A DNA stretch of 37,363 nucleotides from Bryobacterales bacterium (GTDB lineage Bacteria > Acidobacteriota > Terriglobia > Bryobacterales > Bryobacteraceae), in assembly GCA_020852755.1 (NCBI GenBank), contig JADZAF010000210.1, forward strand, positions 1 through 37,363. The letters are read 5' to 3'. The position numbers and the translations under genes are program-made. Shown here one piece after another: positions 23,890 through 34,300 of this stretch (position 1 is the stretch's first letter; every line of letters starts with the position of its first letter). A model generated the notes under the pieces. That model had not been told where the DNA came from, did no database searches, and saw nothing but the letters and a program-made list of their open reading frames with translations.

Positions 23890-24881
23890 AGCAGTCCCTC
23901 GGTTTCCGCGAAACCCAACATCAGGTTCATGTTTTGAACCGCCTGGCCGGCGGCTCCTTTCACCAGGTTGTCGATCGCGCTCACCACGATGCCCCGCCCC
24001 GTGGCCGCGTCCAACTTCACCCCGATATCGCAATAGTTGGTGCGCTGCACGGCCCGCAGGTCCGGCATCTGGTCGGGATCGTAGACGCGCACGAACGGCT
24101 CCCCCTCATAGCGCTTCCGGTACAATTCCACCAGTTCCAGTGAGCCGCCAGGGCGAGTGGAACGAAAGTAGACGGTCTCCAGGATGCCGCGGTCGAGCGG
24201 CAGAAGGTGCGCGGTGAAGCTGAATTCGGATTCCTCCAGACCTGAGTTCAGCAGAACCTCGGGTACATGCCGGTGGTTCAGCAGCGAGTAGGCCGAGAAG
24301 TTCTCGGCGACCTCGCAAAAGCTGGTTTTCAGGCTGGGCTTGCGGCCCGCGCCGCTCACTCCCGACTTGGCATCGCAGACAATGCCGGCCTGCCGGTCGA
24401 TAACACCGGCGTCCACCAGCGGCCGTATGGCCAGGTTGGCCGCGGTCGGGTAGCAGCCGGGATTGGCCACCAGCCGCGCCGGCCTTACGCAATCCCGGTA
24501 GAACTCCGGCAGGCCGTAAGCCGCCTCAGCGAGGAGGGCCGTCTGGGTGTGCACCTCCTTGTACCACTGCAGGTGGCGCTCGGCGGTCCGCAGCCGGAAG
24601 GCGCCGCTCAGGTCCACCACCTTCGCGCCGGCCTCGAGCAGCCAGGGCGCCAGGTCCATGGAAACTTCCGCCGGGGTCGCCAGGAATACCAGCGCGAGAC
24701 CCTCGGAGCGGACCGACTCGGGCGTGCAGGCCACCCGGCGCGAGCGAGCGAAGCGTACCTCGCCGACGTCCTGCCGGTGCTCCAACAGCACCGGTTCGAC
24801 GCCCGGATGGCCTTCCAGGATCTTGACCAGTTCGGCTCCGCTGTAGCCGCGAAACCCGACGATTCCCACTCTTTGCGCCAT
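23886..24881 (-). CDS. argC: N-acetyl-gamma-glutamyl-phosphate reductase
   Basis: A 331-residue NADPH-dependent reductase, third enzyme of arginine synthesis. It has the Rossmann motif VGIVGFRGYSGAELV (5-19), the active-site Cys143 in VANPGCYPTAA and KSGVSGAGRKPS. It leads the argC-argB-argA unit. No Shine-Dalgarno sequence precedes the ATG; instead an AT-rich ARG-box-like stretch ends two bases from the start codon. Confidence 0.95.
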   Translation of the reverse strand: MAQRVGIVGFRGYSGAELVKILEGHPGVEPVLLEHRQDVGEVRFARSRRVACTPESVRSEGLALVFLATPAEVSMDLAPWLLEAGAKVVDLSGAFRLRTAERHLQWYKEVHTQTALLAEAAYGLPEFYRDCVRPARLVANPGCYPTAANLAIRPLVDAGVIDRQAGIVCDAKSGVSGAGRKPSLKTSFCEVAENFSAYSLLNHRHVPEVLLNSGLEESEFSFTAHLLPLDRGILETVYFRSTRPGGSLELVELYRKRYEGEPFVRVYDPDQMPDLRAVQRTNYCDIGVKLDAATGRGIVVSAIDNLVKGAAGQAVQNMNLMLGFAETEGLL

Positions 24882-24883
24882 AA

Positions 24884-24897
24884 CGATTAATTATTCA
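24884..24897 (-). promoter_or_regulatory. ARG-box-like operator before argC
   Basis: On the minus strand TGAATAATTAATCG matches the ArgR half-site pattern TGAAT-N4-ATTCA at eight of ten fixed positions, with an all-A/T centre. Binding by ArgR is inference; no argR gene is in the window. Confidence 0.4.
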
Positions 24898-24910
24898 CGC
24901 TAACGAATAA
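24891..24910. promoter_or_regulatory. Inverted repeat overlapping the argC leader
   Basis: TTATTC (24891-24896) and GAATAA (24905-24910) are perfect arms 8 nt apart, overlapping the ARG-box-like site and lying next to a minus-strand TATATT (24915-24910) that could be the -10. Together they make a compact control region for the arginine genes. Confidence 0.4.
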
Positions 24911-24979
24911 ATATACCATGGGAGGAGGAATTCCGGCTATGCCTTGTGAGAGCGGCGGAGAGCGGCGCGGGAGGGACCG

Positions 24980-25429
24980 TTACCGTTCGCTGATGGACCG
25001 CGCGGCCAGTTCCCCAATGATCGGCAGCGAGTACCGCTCGTCGTGGGCCGCTTTCACCATCATAAAGATCCACACCACCAGGACCGCGGCCTTGAGGATG
25101 TTGTCGACCGGCGGAACATGTCCCGGCAGGCCTCGGAACACGGGGCTGATCACATGGTCCACGATGAGCCAGGCGACGAACAGGTAGAGGCCCTGGAAAG
25201 CGTGAAACCGGATGGTGAGATCCTCGCGGAACCGGCTGGCGGCCAGCACCACGATGGAGGCGATCCAGCCGACAAAGGGGATGTAGCAAAGAACGGCGGC
25301 CGTACGGGGGCTCATGCCCCCGAGCGGGTCGGAAGCGATCCGGCCGGACACCGGTTGACGGCTGCCGCACTTCCGGCAGAACACGTCGCTCTCGCGAACT
25401 TCGTTTCCGCATTGGCTGCAGTAGGCCAT
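24980..25429 (-). CDS. Zinc-ribbon DUF4870 membrane protein
   Basis: A 149-residue protein with an N-terminal zinc ribbon (YCSQCGNEVRESDVFCRKCG, two CxxC pairs) followed by a DUF4870-type membrane region: helices near 40-60 (AAVLCYIPFVGWIASIVVL), 75-95 (QGLYLFVAWLIVDHVI) and 113-128 (AVLVVWIFMMVKAAH). The phrase TIRFHAFQGLYLF is typical of the family. Function unknown. ATG 25429 has GGAAAAG before it; a GTG one codon upstream is the alternative. Confidence 0.85.
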   Translation of the reverse strand: MAYCSQCGNEVRESDVFCRKCGSRQPVSGRIASDPLGGMSPRTAAVLCYIPFVGWIASIVVLAASRFREDLTIRFHAFQGLYLFVAWLIVDHVISPVFRGLPGHVPPVDNILKAAVLVVWIFMMVKAAHDERYSLPIIGELAARSISER

Positions 25430-25479
25430 CACTTTTCCATACGTTAACGCCGGGCGCGATGTTCCCTTCCGGGCCTCTT

Positions 25480-25497
25480 CCCTCCGAAATCGGAGGG
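25480..25497 (-). terminator. Perfect hairpin after the coiled-coil gene
   Basis: CCCTCCG-AAAT-CGGAGGG has a 7-bp perfect stem (8 bp if the A-T pair closes) ten bases after the stop at 25507. There is no T-run, so termination is uncertain; mRNA end protection is an alternative. Confidence 0.4.
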
Positions 25498-25506
25498 CCC
25501 GAGCGG

Positions 25507-26535
25507 TCAGACCTGGGGCCGGTTCTTGGCCTGCTCCATGGCTATTTTGTCGATGTGCGAAAGCGTCTTGGCTCCGGACGCCCCCTCGATGGCCGCGACC
25601 GCGATGTCCTGAACCTGCCGCTTCGCCTCCTCGACCTGCTTCTCCAGGGCGGCGATCTGGGCCGCCTGCCGGGCAACCAGGTCCTCCATGGTCTTGACCT
25701 GCAGTTCAAAGAGCTTCCGCTCGCCTTCGGCATCCTTGCGGATCAGCAGGGTTTGCTGTTCGAAGCGGGCTTCGGCCTCGGCGGTGGCCCGGGCAGCCGC
25801 CTGCGCGGTCTCCTTCTGCAGTCGGACGGGGAACGCCTCGGCCTCCTTTTTCAGCCGGGCCAGATCCTCTTCCTGCTCCTTCAGGGCGGCCTCGCGCTGC
25901 TGCCAGCTCTTTTCCAGCGTCTCCTGCTTCTCGCGGTTCTTCTTTTCGAGCAGGCGCTGGTCCTCGTCGTACTTGTCCTGCGCCTTCTTGCGCTCCAGGG
26001 CCTTCCTGTACTCGTACTCTTCGGCCTCGCGCTGGCGCTGTTTCCTGAGGTTCTCTTCCTGCTCCTTGCGCTCGCGCTCGGACAGCCGGACCTCTTCTTC
26101 CCAGGCCGCCCTCCGGGCGGCGGTTTCCGCCTCCAGCCGCGCGCTTTCCTGGGCGTAGTTCGCCACCAGCTGGTCGAGGGCGGTGGCCGCGACATCGATC
26201 TTGTGAAGCCGGGCCAGCTCCTCGGTTTCGATCCGCACGGCCTCGCGCACGGTTGCCAGCCGCTCCACCTCTTCGACGAGCTTCCCTGAGATCTCGGACA
26301 GGGCGCGGGAGATCTCCAGCCCCAGCGAAGAGACCTGGCGAACGACGCCCTCCACGGAGAAGCTTTCCGCAACCTGGCGGGTGGCCTCTTCCTTCTGGCG
26401 GCGAAGCTCTTCGGCCTTGGCGTCGGGGCTCTCCCGGGCGGCTTCGATCTGCTGCTGGATTTCGTCGAATTCGCGCTGCACTTCGGCGCGCGCGCGCCGC
26501 GGCCGTACGGCGGTCTTGGAGGGTGCTTTGGCCAT
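25507..26535 (-). CDS. Long coiled-coil protein of unknown function
   Basis: A 342-residue soluble protein made almost entirely of Glu/Lys/Arg/Ala/Gln-rich helix. The first 20 residues are basic (KTAVRPRRARAEVQ); residues about 20-330 form continuous coiled coil, broken near 60-75 (FSVEGVVRQVSSLGLEIS), with dense heptads such as RLLEKKNREKQETLEKSW. No signal peptide or membrane segment. A structural or scaffold role is possible; I do not recognise a family. It sits between a zinc-ribbon membrane protein and a zinc-ribbon/bS21 pair, all on the minus strand. Confidence 0.75.
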   Translation of the reverse strand: MAKAPSKTAVRPRRARAEVQREFDEIQQQIEAARESPDAKAEELRRQKEEATRQVAESFSVEGVVRQVSSLGLEISRALSEISGKLVEEVERLATVREAVRIETEELARLHKIDVAATALDQLVANYAQESARLEAETAARRAAWEEEVRLSERERKEQEENLRKQRQREAEEYEYRKALERKKAQDKYDEDQRLLEKKNREKQETLEKSWQQREAALKEQEEDLARLKKEAEAFPVRLQKETAQAAARATAEAEARFEQQTLLIRKDAEGERKLFELQVKTMEDLVARQAAQIAALEKQVEEAKRQVQDIAVAAIEGASGAKTLSHIDKIAMEQAKNRPQV

Positions 26536-26766
26536 GGCTTCGATTATCGCAAACCCGCCGGCGCGCGGGAATCCAGTCCGGACACGCTCATGCGGTGTTG
26601 TATTCCCAGGCTGAATTCCCTCACAACCGGCGAGGATGGCGTCGCGGCAACCGGGAACCCGGTGTTAAGGGCGCACCGCTGCAGGGGATCGGTTCGCAGC
26701 CGCCGGGTGGAGCAGGCATCCGCGCCTCCGGACAGGCTCTCACTTGCGGGCCGCGGTCAGCCGGTC

Positions 26767-27072
26767 TTACTTCAGCCCGCCGGCGGCCAGGGCCTTGCGG
26801 GTCTGATAGCACTCCCGGCAGTAAATCGGGCGTCCCTGGGTAGGTTTGAAGGGTACCGTCGTCTGACGGCCGCATTGCGAGCACATCGCGACGGTCTCGA
26901 CTTTCGAATAACCGCCCGGTGCGTTATTGTGGCGCTTGCCTTTGCAAGCCTTGCAGCGCTTCGGCTCGTTCCTCAGATTCTTGTCGTGGAAAAACTGTTG
27001 CTCCCCGGCAGTGAAAATGAACTCAGCCCCGCACTCCGCGCAATTGAGCACTCGATCCTGAAACTCTGACAT
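26767..27072 (-). CDS. Double zinc-ribbon protein with CxxC-x17-CxxC motif
   Basis: A 101-residue protein with two zinc-binding units. The first has LNCAECGAEFIF and CKACKGKRH (CxxC pairs around residues 11-46). The second is MCSQCG followed by exactly 17 residues and YCRECY, the CxxC-x17-CxxC (TIGR04272-like) signature. Such proteins are common beside ribosomal or cold-shock genes and are presumed to bind nucleic acid, but function is not established. It lies 140 nt behind bS21 on the same strand. Confidence 0.85.
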   Translation of the reverse strand: MSEFQDRVLNCAECGAEFIFTAGEQQFFHDKNLRNEPKRCKACKGKRHNNAPGGYSKVETVAMCSQCGRQTTVPFKPTQGRPIYCRECYQTRKALAAGGLK

Positions 27073-27176
27073 TCCCTAGCTCCACCCTGCCGCGCAGCGA
27101 ATGGCGGCCTGGATCGTTCCCGGGCGGCCAGGTACCGCACTACCACGGCCGCCCGCATGGGCCTTAGAACGCCCTG

Positions 27177-27210
27177 GGAGCGCCGGCCGATCCGGCGGCC
27201 GCAGGGCTCC
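27177..27210 (-). terminator. Hairpin after bS21, possible terminator or attenuator
   Basis: GGAGC/GCTCC outer arms (27177-27181 with 27206-27210) enclose inner CGGCC/GGCCG arms. The hairpin begins 4 nt after the bS21 stop but has no T-run, so readthrough into the zinc-ribbon gene is likely. Confidence 0.35.
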
Positions 27211-27214
27211 GATC

Positions 27215-27412
27215 CTACTCGATCTCGCGCCTGCTCTTCTTCCGGTTCCGCTTGCGGGCCAATGCCTGCTTGACCCGTTTCTTCTCGCCAGGCTTCAAGT
27301 AGAAGGAGTGCCTCTTGACCTCCTTGATGATGTCTTCCTGCTGCACCTTCCTCTTGAAACGGCGGAGGGCGCTTTCCAGCGTCTCGCCCTCCTGCAGCCT
27401 GATTTCAGCCAA
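27215..27412 (-). CDS. rpsU: 30S ribosomal protein bS21
   Basis: A 65-residue ribosomal protein of the small subunit. EGETLESALRRFKRKVQQED and FYLKPGEKKRVKQALARKRNRKK are diagnostic, with the usual basic C terminus. The homologous part begins at LAEIRLQEGE, so TTG 27412 is the likely start; the frame continues to a GTG at 27484 but that extension is Gly/Pro-rich and not part of the family. A good promoter lies upstream at 27520-27547. Confidence 0.88.
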   Translation of the reverse strand: MAEIRLQEGETLESALRRFKRKVQQEDIIKEVKRHSFYLKPGEKKRVKQALARKRNRKKSRREIE

Positions 27413-27519
27413 CGATCCCACACCCCCCAACGATGGCCGGATTCCTTTTGCGCCGCCCGTGCGGCGCGGAGGCGGGCCATCCACACCTCCCTGACGCCTT
27501 CGAAAATAAAGGTACTGTT

Positions 27520-27547
27520 ATCATAGGTGGTTGACGTACAAAGTCAA
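27520..27547 (-). promoter_or_regulatory. Sigma-70-type promoter of rpsU
   Basis: On the minus strand TTGACT (27547-27542) and TATGAT (27525-27520) are 16 nt apart. The -35 is one arm of a perfect inverted repeat TTGAC-N7-GTCAA (27531-27547) that also presents a TTGAC on the plus strand, toward glgC. Confidence 0.7.
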
Positions 27548-27650
27548 GCCCCATTTTCGGGGTGCAGCCGCGGACCCGGCGGCTGCGAGACACCCCGCTC
27601 AAGTAAAATAGCTTAAGCCGCCAATCCAGGCGGTTCACCAGTTGATACGG

Positions 27651-30232
<2,582 letters not shown>

Positions 30233-30250
30233 TGTCGCCGGTGGTTGTGG

Positions 30251-30326
30251 GGCGGCCTTTCAGGCTGCGGACCCGCTTTCAGCGGGTGTCGCCGGCCGAA
30301 AGCCGCCTCGCAGGCGGGATTGCCTG
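30251..30326. repeat. Cluster of small GC hairpins, two with identical TTTCA loops
   Basis: GCGGCC-TTTCA-GGCTGC (30252-30268, one G-T pair) and ACCCGC-TTTCA-GCGGGT (30271-30287) share the same loop. CCGCCT-CGC-AGGCGG (30303-30317) and an overlapping CAGGC/GCCTG pair (30311-30326) follow. This resembles REP/interspersed hairpin elements common in acidobacteria and planctomycetes, but no second copy is seen in the window. Confidence 0.5.
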
Positions 30327-30333
30327 CCTCACC

Positions 30334-31575
30334 ATGATGAAGCCTGTCCTGCTTCTGGCCCTGCTGTGCCCGCCGGCCTGGGGGCGTTCGCTGCCGGACC
30401 TGCTCGTTGAAGTGCAGGGCGCGGCGCGGGCCGAGCAGCCCGAATCCGGCGCGGACACCTTTCTGGAGGCCGCGGGCCTGCTGCGCCGCCGCTATCCGGA
30501 GGAGACCCGGCGCCTCGCCGCGGAGGCGCTGAAGCGCATGTCCGGAGTGCGGGACGCCCGTACTCTGGAAGCGCTGCGGATCCAGGCTCTGGACCTGCTC
30601 ACCGGTTTGGACCTGGACGCAGCGGAAGACCTCGCGGCGCGCATGCCCGCGCTGTCGGCGCCTCCGGTGGCCGACCCGCGCGTGCGGGCCTGGGACAACA
30701 TCGCCGCGCGCCGCGCCGCGGACGACCTGCCCGCAGCGGTCGCCACGGCGCGGCGGGCGCTGGCTGCGGGCGTCTTCGGCGCCAGCCCGATCTGGCTGGC
30801 GGACGCCCTGCTGCGGCGGAATCCCGCCGAGGCCAAGCGCCTGCTGGTGGAGATCCTCCGCGTCTATCCCGGGCACGACCCGTACGGAGGAACGCAGGTG
30901 CTGCTGGAGGGGCTGCGGCAGAACCCGGACCTGGCCCGCGAAGCCCTGCCTGGGGCCGCCGACAAGCTGCTGGCCGCGATCCAATCGCCCCGGTTCGTGC
31001 CCCCCGGGTGGTCGTCGGGAGCCGAGTTTCAGCTCCACGGCCGGAGAGTCGTGGTGCGAGGCGCCCGCGCAGTGGCCTTGATGGAACTTGCGGGTCTGAT
31101 GCGTGCCTTCGCGCCGCCGCTCTACCGGAAACACCGCGCCAGTTTCCAGCCCTGGGCCCATGCAATCGAGGCGGAGCGCGGCGGAGACGTGCGGGCGTTC
31201 GCGCCAGTGCGCTCCTGGGGCGGGCGGCGGCAGGCGGCGCCGGACCGCACGGCGCAAAGCGTGCCGGCCGGCATCCGCGAACTGCGCGGGCTGGAAGAGC
31301 GCCTGAAGGCCGAATTGAAGACCGGCGGTGGAAATGCCGCTCTGAATCCCTTCTTCACGCAGGCCGGCCAGATCTGTTCGGATCCACGCGTTCCTTCCAG
31401 GAGCCACGGCTTCTGCACCCCGGAGTGGTACACCGCCCTCGCCCTGCGGCTGCGCAGTTCGCGCTTCGATTCCGACTCGCTCACCGAAGCGGCGGGTACG
31501 GTCTCCGCCTCGGTCCGCGCGCGCCTGCTGCTGGCCGAACTCAGCGGCCTGCTGCGCGAGCCGGCGGCACGCTGA
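30334..31575 (+). CDS. Secreted helical-repeat protein of unknown function
   Basis: A 413-residue exported protein. The signal peptide is MMKPVLLLALLCPPAWG with cleavage probably near residue 18. The mature part is Ala/Arg/Leu-rich helix, with TPR-like spacing (RTLEALRIQALDLLTGLDLD, LVEILRVYPGHDPYGGTQVL). Two Cys close the C-terminal third. The open frame reaches back to 30232, touching the enolase stop, but signal peptide and hairpin cluster favour ATG 30334 (or 30337). Its 3' end is 3 nt from the convergent permease gene. No known family. Confidence 0.68.
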   Translation: MMKPVLLLALLCPPAWGRSLPDLLVEVQGAARAEQPESGADTFLEAAGLLRRRYPEETRRLAAEALKRMSGVRDARTLEALRIQALDLLTGLDLDAAEDLAARMPALSAPPVADPRVRAWDNIAARRAADDLPAAVATARRALAAGVFGASPIWLADALLRRNPAEAKRLLVEILRVYPGHDPYGGTQVLLEGLRQNPDLAREALPGAADKLLAAIQSPRFVPPGWSSGAEFQLHGRRVVVRGARAVALMELAGLMRAFAPPLYRKHRASFQPWAHAIEAERGGDVRAFAPVRSWGGRRQAAPDRTAQSVPAGIRELRGLEERLKAELKTGGGNAALNPFFTQAGQICSDPRVPSRSHGFCTPEWYTALALRLRSSRFDSDSLTEAAGTVSASVRARLLLAELSGLLREPAAR

Positions 31576-31578
31576 TCC

Positions 31579-33225
31579 CTACCAGAAACGGTGGCCGTGC
31601 GGGATCGCGCCCGGGAACACGTAGGCGTACATGGTCACGATCAGTCCGATGAAGATCGCCAGGATCAGGCTGTGCTTGAAGACGGCCCGGAACAGGTCGC
31701 CTTCCTTGCCCTGCTGCCCGGTGGCGGCGCACCCCACGATCAGCGATTGCGCGGCGATCATCTTGCCCATCACCCCGCCGGCGCTGTTGGCCGCGGACAT
31801 CAGCACCGGGCTGATGCCCAACTGGTTTGCCGTCATGGTTTGCAGGCTGCCGAACAGGGCGTTCGATCCGGCGTCGGTGCCGCTGAGCGCCACGCCCAGC
31901 CAGCCGATCAGGGTGCCGAACATCGGGAACAGCACCCCGGTGCGGGCCATGGCCAGGCCCATCACGGCGTCCATGCCGGAATAGCGGGTGAGGAAGCCCA
32001 GCGACATCATGGCAATGATGGCGATCAGGCTGGTGCGCAGCTTCCGCAGGGTCTTGAAGAACACCTGCAGCGTCTGTCCGAGCGTCAGGCCGAGCAGAGG
32101 CCCGGCCAGCAGGCCGGCGAAGAAGGTCGCGGTACCCACCCCGGAGAGCCACGCGAAGTCGAAAACGGCCGGCTCGGCGAAGTCCTTCACCACCACCGGG
32201 GCGTGCCGGATCACCTGCTGGTGCAGACCGGGAACCGGGATCTTGAGCGTGGTCTGATCGAGCGTGCGGATGACGGCCGGCAGTCCCCAAACCACCACGA
32301 AAACCGCCAGCAGCAGGAACGGCGACCAGGCGTGGATGACCTGTGCCTTGGTGTACTTCATGGCGCTGTCGTTGCGCGCCGACTCCCCGGGGTAGCGCCA
32401 GATCTCCCTGGGCTTCCATACGCGGAAAAACACCGCCAGCAGCAGCAGCGTCCCCATGCCGCCCACGATATCCACCAGGGAGGCGTCCACGAAATTGGAC
32501 CAGAAGAACTGGATGCCTCCGAAGGTGACGCCGCAGGCCAGCAGCCCCGGCCAGACCTGAAGCGTCTGCCGCGTGGATGCCTGGATGCGGATCAGGTAGA
32601 AGGGCAGGATCAGGGTGGTGAGCGGCAGAATCCGGCCGACCATCCCGCTGAGATCGGCCTCGCCCAACCCGGTCACCGCCACCAGGGTCCGGATGGGATT
32701 GCCCATGCCGCCGTAGGCCACCGGGGCCGAGTTGGCGATCAGGCAGAGGATCGCGGTTTGAAAAGGGTTGAAGCCGATGCCCACCATCATGGCGCCGGTG
32801 ATGGCCACCGGGGCGCCGCCGCCGCCCGAGCCTTCCAGCAGGGCGCCGAAGGCGAAGGCGATCAGCAGCACTTGCAGGCGCCGGTCGTCGGTGATGCTGC
32901 CGATGGAGGCCTTGATGGTTTCGAAATAGCCCGTCTCGACCGTGATTTCGTACACGAAGACCGCCGCCAGCAGCACCCAGGCGATGCGTACGACGCCGTA
33001 GACCAGGCCATGGCTGACCGCCCCGGCCACCAGCACGGCGGGCATCTTGAAGAGCAACAGCGCGGAGAGCACCGCCGCCACCAGGGCCCACACGGCCGCC
33101 AGGTAGGCCGCGGTCTTGCGAATGGCAAGAAGGTAGAAAAGCAGCAGCACCGGGATGGTGGCCACGATGGTGGAAAGGGCCGCGTTCCCGAGCGGGTTAT
33201 AGTCCTGAAGCCAGGGTTGATGCAT
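31579..33225 (-). CDS. lldP: L-lactate permease (LctP family)
   Basis: A 548-residue inner-membrane transporter with about twelve hydrophobic helices, the length of LctP family proteins that import lactate (and glycolate) with protons. FAFGALLEGSGGGGAPVAIT, NSAPVAYGGMGNPI, LIGWLGVALSGTDAGSNALFGSLQ and MSAANSAGGVMGKMI are family hallmarks. No lactate dehydrogenase genes adjoin. ATG 33225 gives the family N terminus (QPWLQDYNPLGNAALSTIVA). Confidence 0.93.
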   Translation of the reverse strand: MHQPWLQDYNPLGNAALSTIVATIPVLLLFYLLAIRKTAAYLAAVWALVAAVLSALLLFKMPAVLVAGAVSHGLVYGVVRIAWVLLAAVFVYEITVETGYFETIKASIGSITDDRRLQVLLIAFAFGALLEGSGGGGAPVAITGAMMVGIGFNPFQTAILCLIANSAPVAYGGMGNPIRTLVAVTGLGEADLSGMVGRILPLTTLILPFYLIRIQASTRQTLQVWPGLLACGVTFGGIQFFWSNFVDASLVDIVGGMGTLLLLAVFFRVWKPREIWRYPGESARNDSAMKYTKAQVIHAWSPFLLLAVFVVVWGLPAVIRTLDQTTLKIPVPGLHQQVIRHAPVVVKDFAEPAVFDFAWLSGVGTATFFAGLLAGPLLGLTLGQTLQVFFKTLRKLRTSLIAIIAMMSLGFLTRYSGMDAVMGLAMARTGVLFPMFGTLIGWLGVALSGTDAGSNALFGSLQTMTANQLGISPVLMSAANSAGGVMGKMIAAQSLIVGCAATGQQGKEGDLFRAVFKHSLILAIFIGLIVTMYAYVFPGAIPHGHRFW

Positions 33226-33258
33226 AGGAGTGCGAGTCGGTTGTAAGCGCGGATCTTA

Positions 33259-33660
33259 TCACATTCGGACAAGCGGGGAAGCCGGTTGACTTGGTTGCCT
33301 TGGCCTTACACCCACCGCGGCCAGGGCGACCGCCGGGTAGATCAGGTAATCGAGCCCGATCTCCGCGTAGTAGCGGGCGGCCGTCATCCGCATCGGGCCG
33401 TAGGCGAACATGGGATAGTCGAAAAGCAGGTTGCACACCGCCCACACGGCCGCCACTCCGACCGCTTCCCACCCCGGCACCGGCCGTTTGCGAAAGTAAA
33501 GCCGCAGCAGCAGCCCGGCCGTCAGCACCACTACCAGGGACATCAACGTCTCAAACAGATTCGCGTTCAGGCGTTTCAGCGGGAAGGCCAGAAAGGAAAC
33601 TGCAAACGGGATCAGCCAGCTCAAAAACCCGAACACCGCCACGCGCATCGCCAGGGCCAT
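33259..33660 (-). CDS. Small four-helix membrane protein of unknown function
   Basis: A 133-residue integral membrane protein with four hydrophobic stretches (about 5-25, 35-52, 65-85, 100-118). ATG 33660 follows GGAGG by 8 nt and is chosen over an upstream ATG at 33690. I do not recognise a specific family. Its stop is 33 nt before lldP on the same strand. Confidence 0.7.
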   Translation of the reverse strand: MALAMRVAVFGFLSWLIPFAVSFLAFPLKRLNANLFETLMSLVVVLTAGLLLRLYFRKRPVPGWEAVGVAAVWAVCNLLFDYPMFAYGPMRMTAARYYAEIGLDYLIYPAVALAAVGVRPRQPSQPASPLVRM

Positions 33661-33699
33661 GACAAGCGCCTCCGGCGTTGCAGTATACACCGGCCGCGG

Positions 33700-34299
33700 C
33701 TACTGTTTGGGGAATTTCGGATCCGCCTTGATTTCCCGAACCTGCAGGATATGCCGCTGGCAATGGGCCGAAATCAGCAGCAGCCACTGGTAGGCATCGC
33801 TACCCTCCCGCGGCACGATGTGCGCCCGCAAGTCCTCCGAAGTCGTGCGGGCGTATTCCAGCATGCGGCTGCGCAGCCTGCGGAACTCCTCCAGGCCCTG
33901 GCGCGCGTCGCGCAGCGTGCCTTTGATGTCCTCGGCGGGGACGGCCTTCTGGCGCTGCGTGCGGTCGATGCCGTACCAGAGCACGTCGGCATCCGTACCG
34001 GCCGGTCTCTTACCGGCCGGCGCCCGCATCGCCCGGCGCAGATCCTGCCAGTAGACGGGCTCCGCGATCACCAGGTGCTCCAGCACCTCGAGAATGCTCC
34101 AGGATTGGGGGGCCGGCTTGAAGCGCAGCTGCCCGGACGTGAGTCCGGCCAGTTCTTCGCTCAACCAGGCGCCGGTCATCTCCAGGTGAGCTACCAGGCG
34201 CTGCCTCTCCAGGGCAGTCATGGGAGCGGCCGGCGCGGAACCCGCCAGCCACAGCAGCGCGACAGCAACCCACATTCGTTTGAGAGCGCGAGCGGACAT
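33700..34299 (-). CDS. Secreted DinB-like protein
   Basis: A 199-residue protein of the DinB/YfiT four-helix superfamily with an N-terminal signal peptide (WVAVALLWLAGSAPAAP), so probably periplasmic, unusual for the family. The metal-type triad is present: His75 (LEVLEHLVIAE) and a late HxxxH (His179, His183: SAHCQRHILQ). The preceding QSWSILEVLEHL is typical of DinB. It is joined to xseA as TAG-C-ATG, with AGGGAG at the xseA end as ribosome site. Confidence 0.85.
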   Translation of the reverse strand: MSARALKRMWVAVALLWLAGSAPAAPMTALERQRLVAHLEMTGAWLSEELAGLTSGQLRFKPAPQSWSILEVLEHLVIAEPVYWQDLRRAMRAPAGKRPAGTDADVLWYGIDRTQRQKAVPAEDIKGTLRDARQGLEEFRRLRSRMLEYARTTSEDLRAHIVPREGSDAYQWLLLISAHCQRHILQVREIKADPKFPKQ

Positions 34300-34300
34300 G

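Noticed and set aside
31591..33246. Long plus-strand open frame (551 codons)
   Set aside because: Antisense to L-lactate permease; no motifs.
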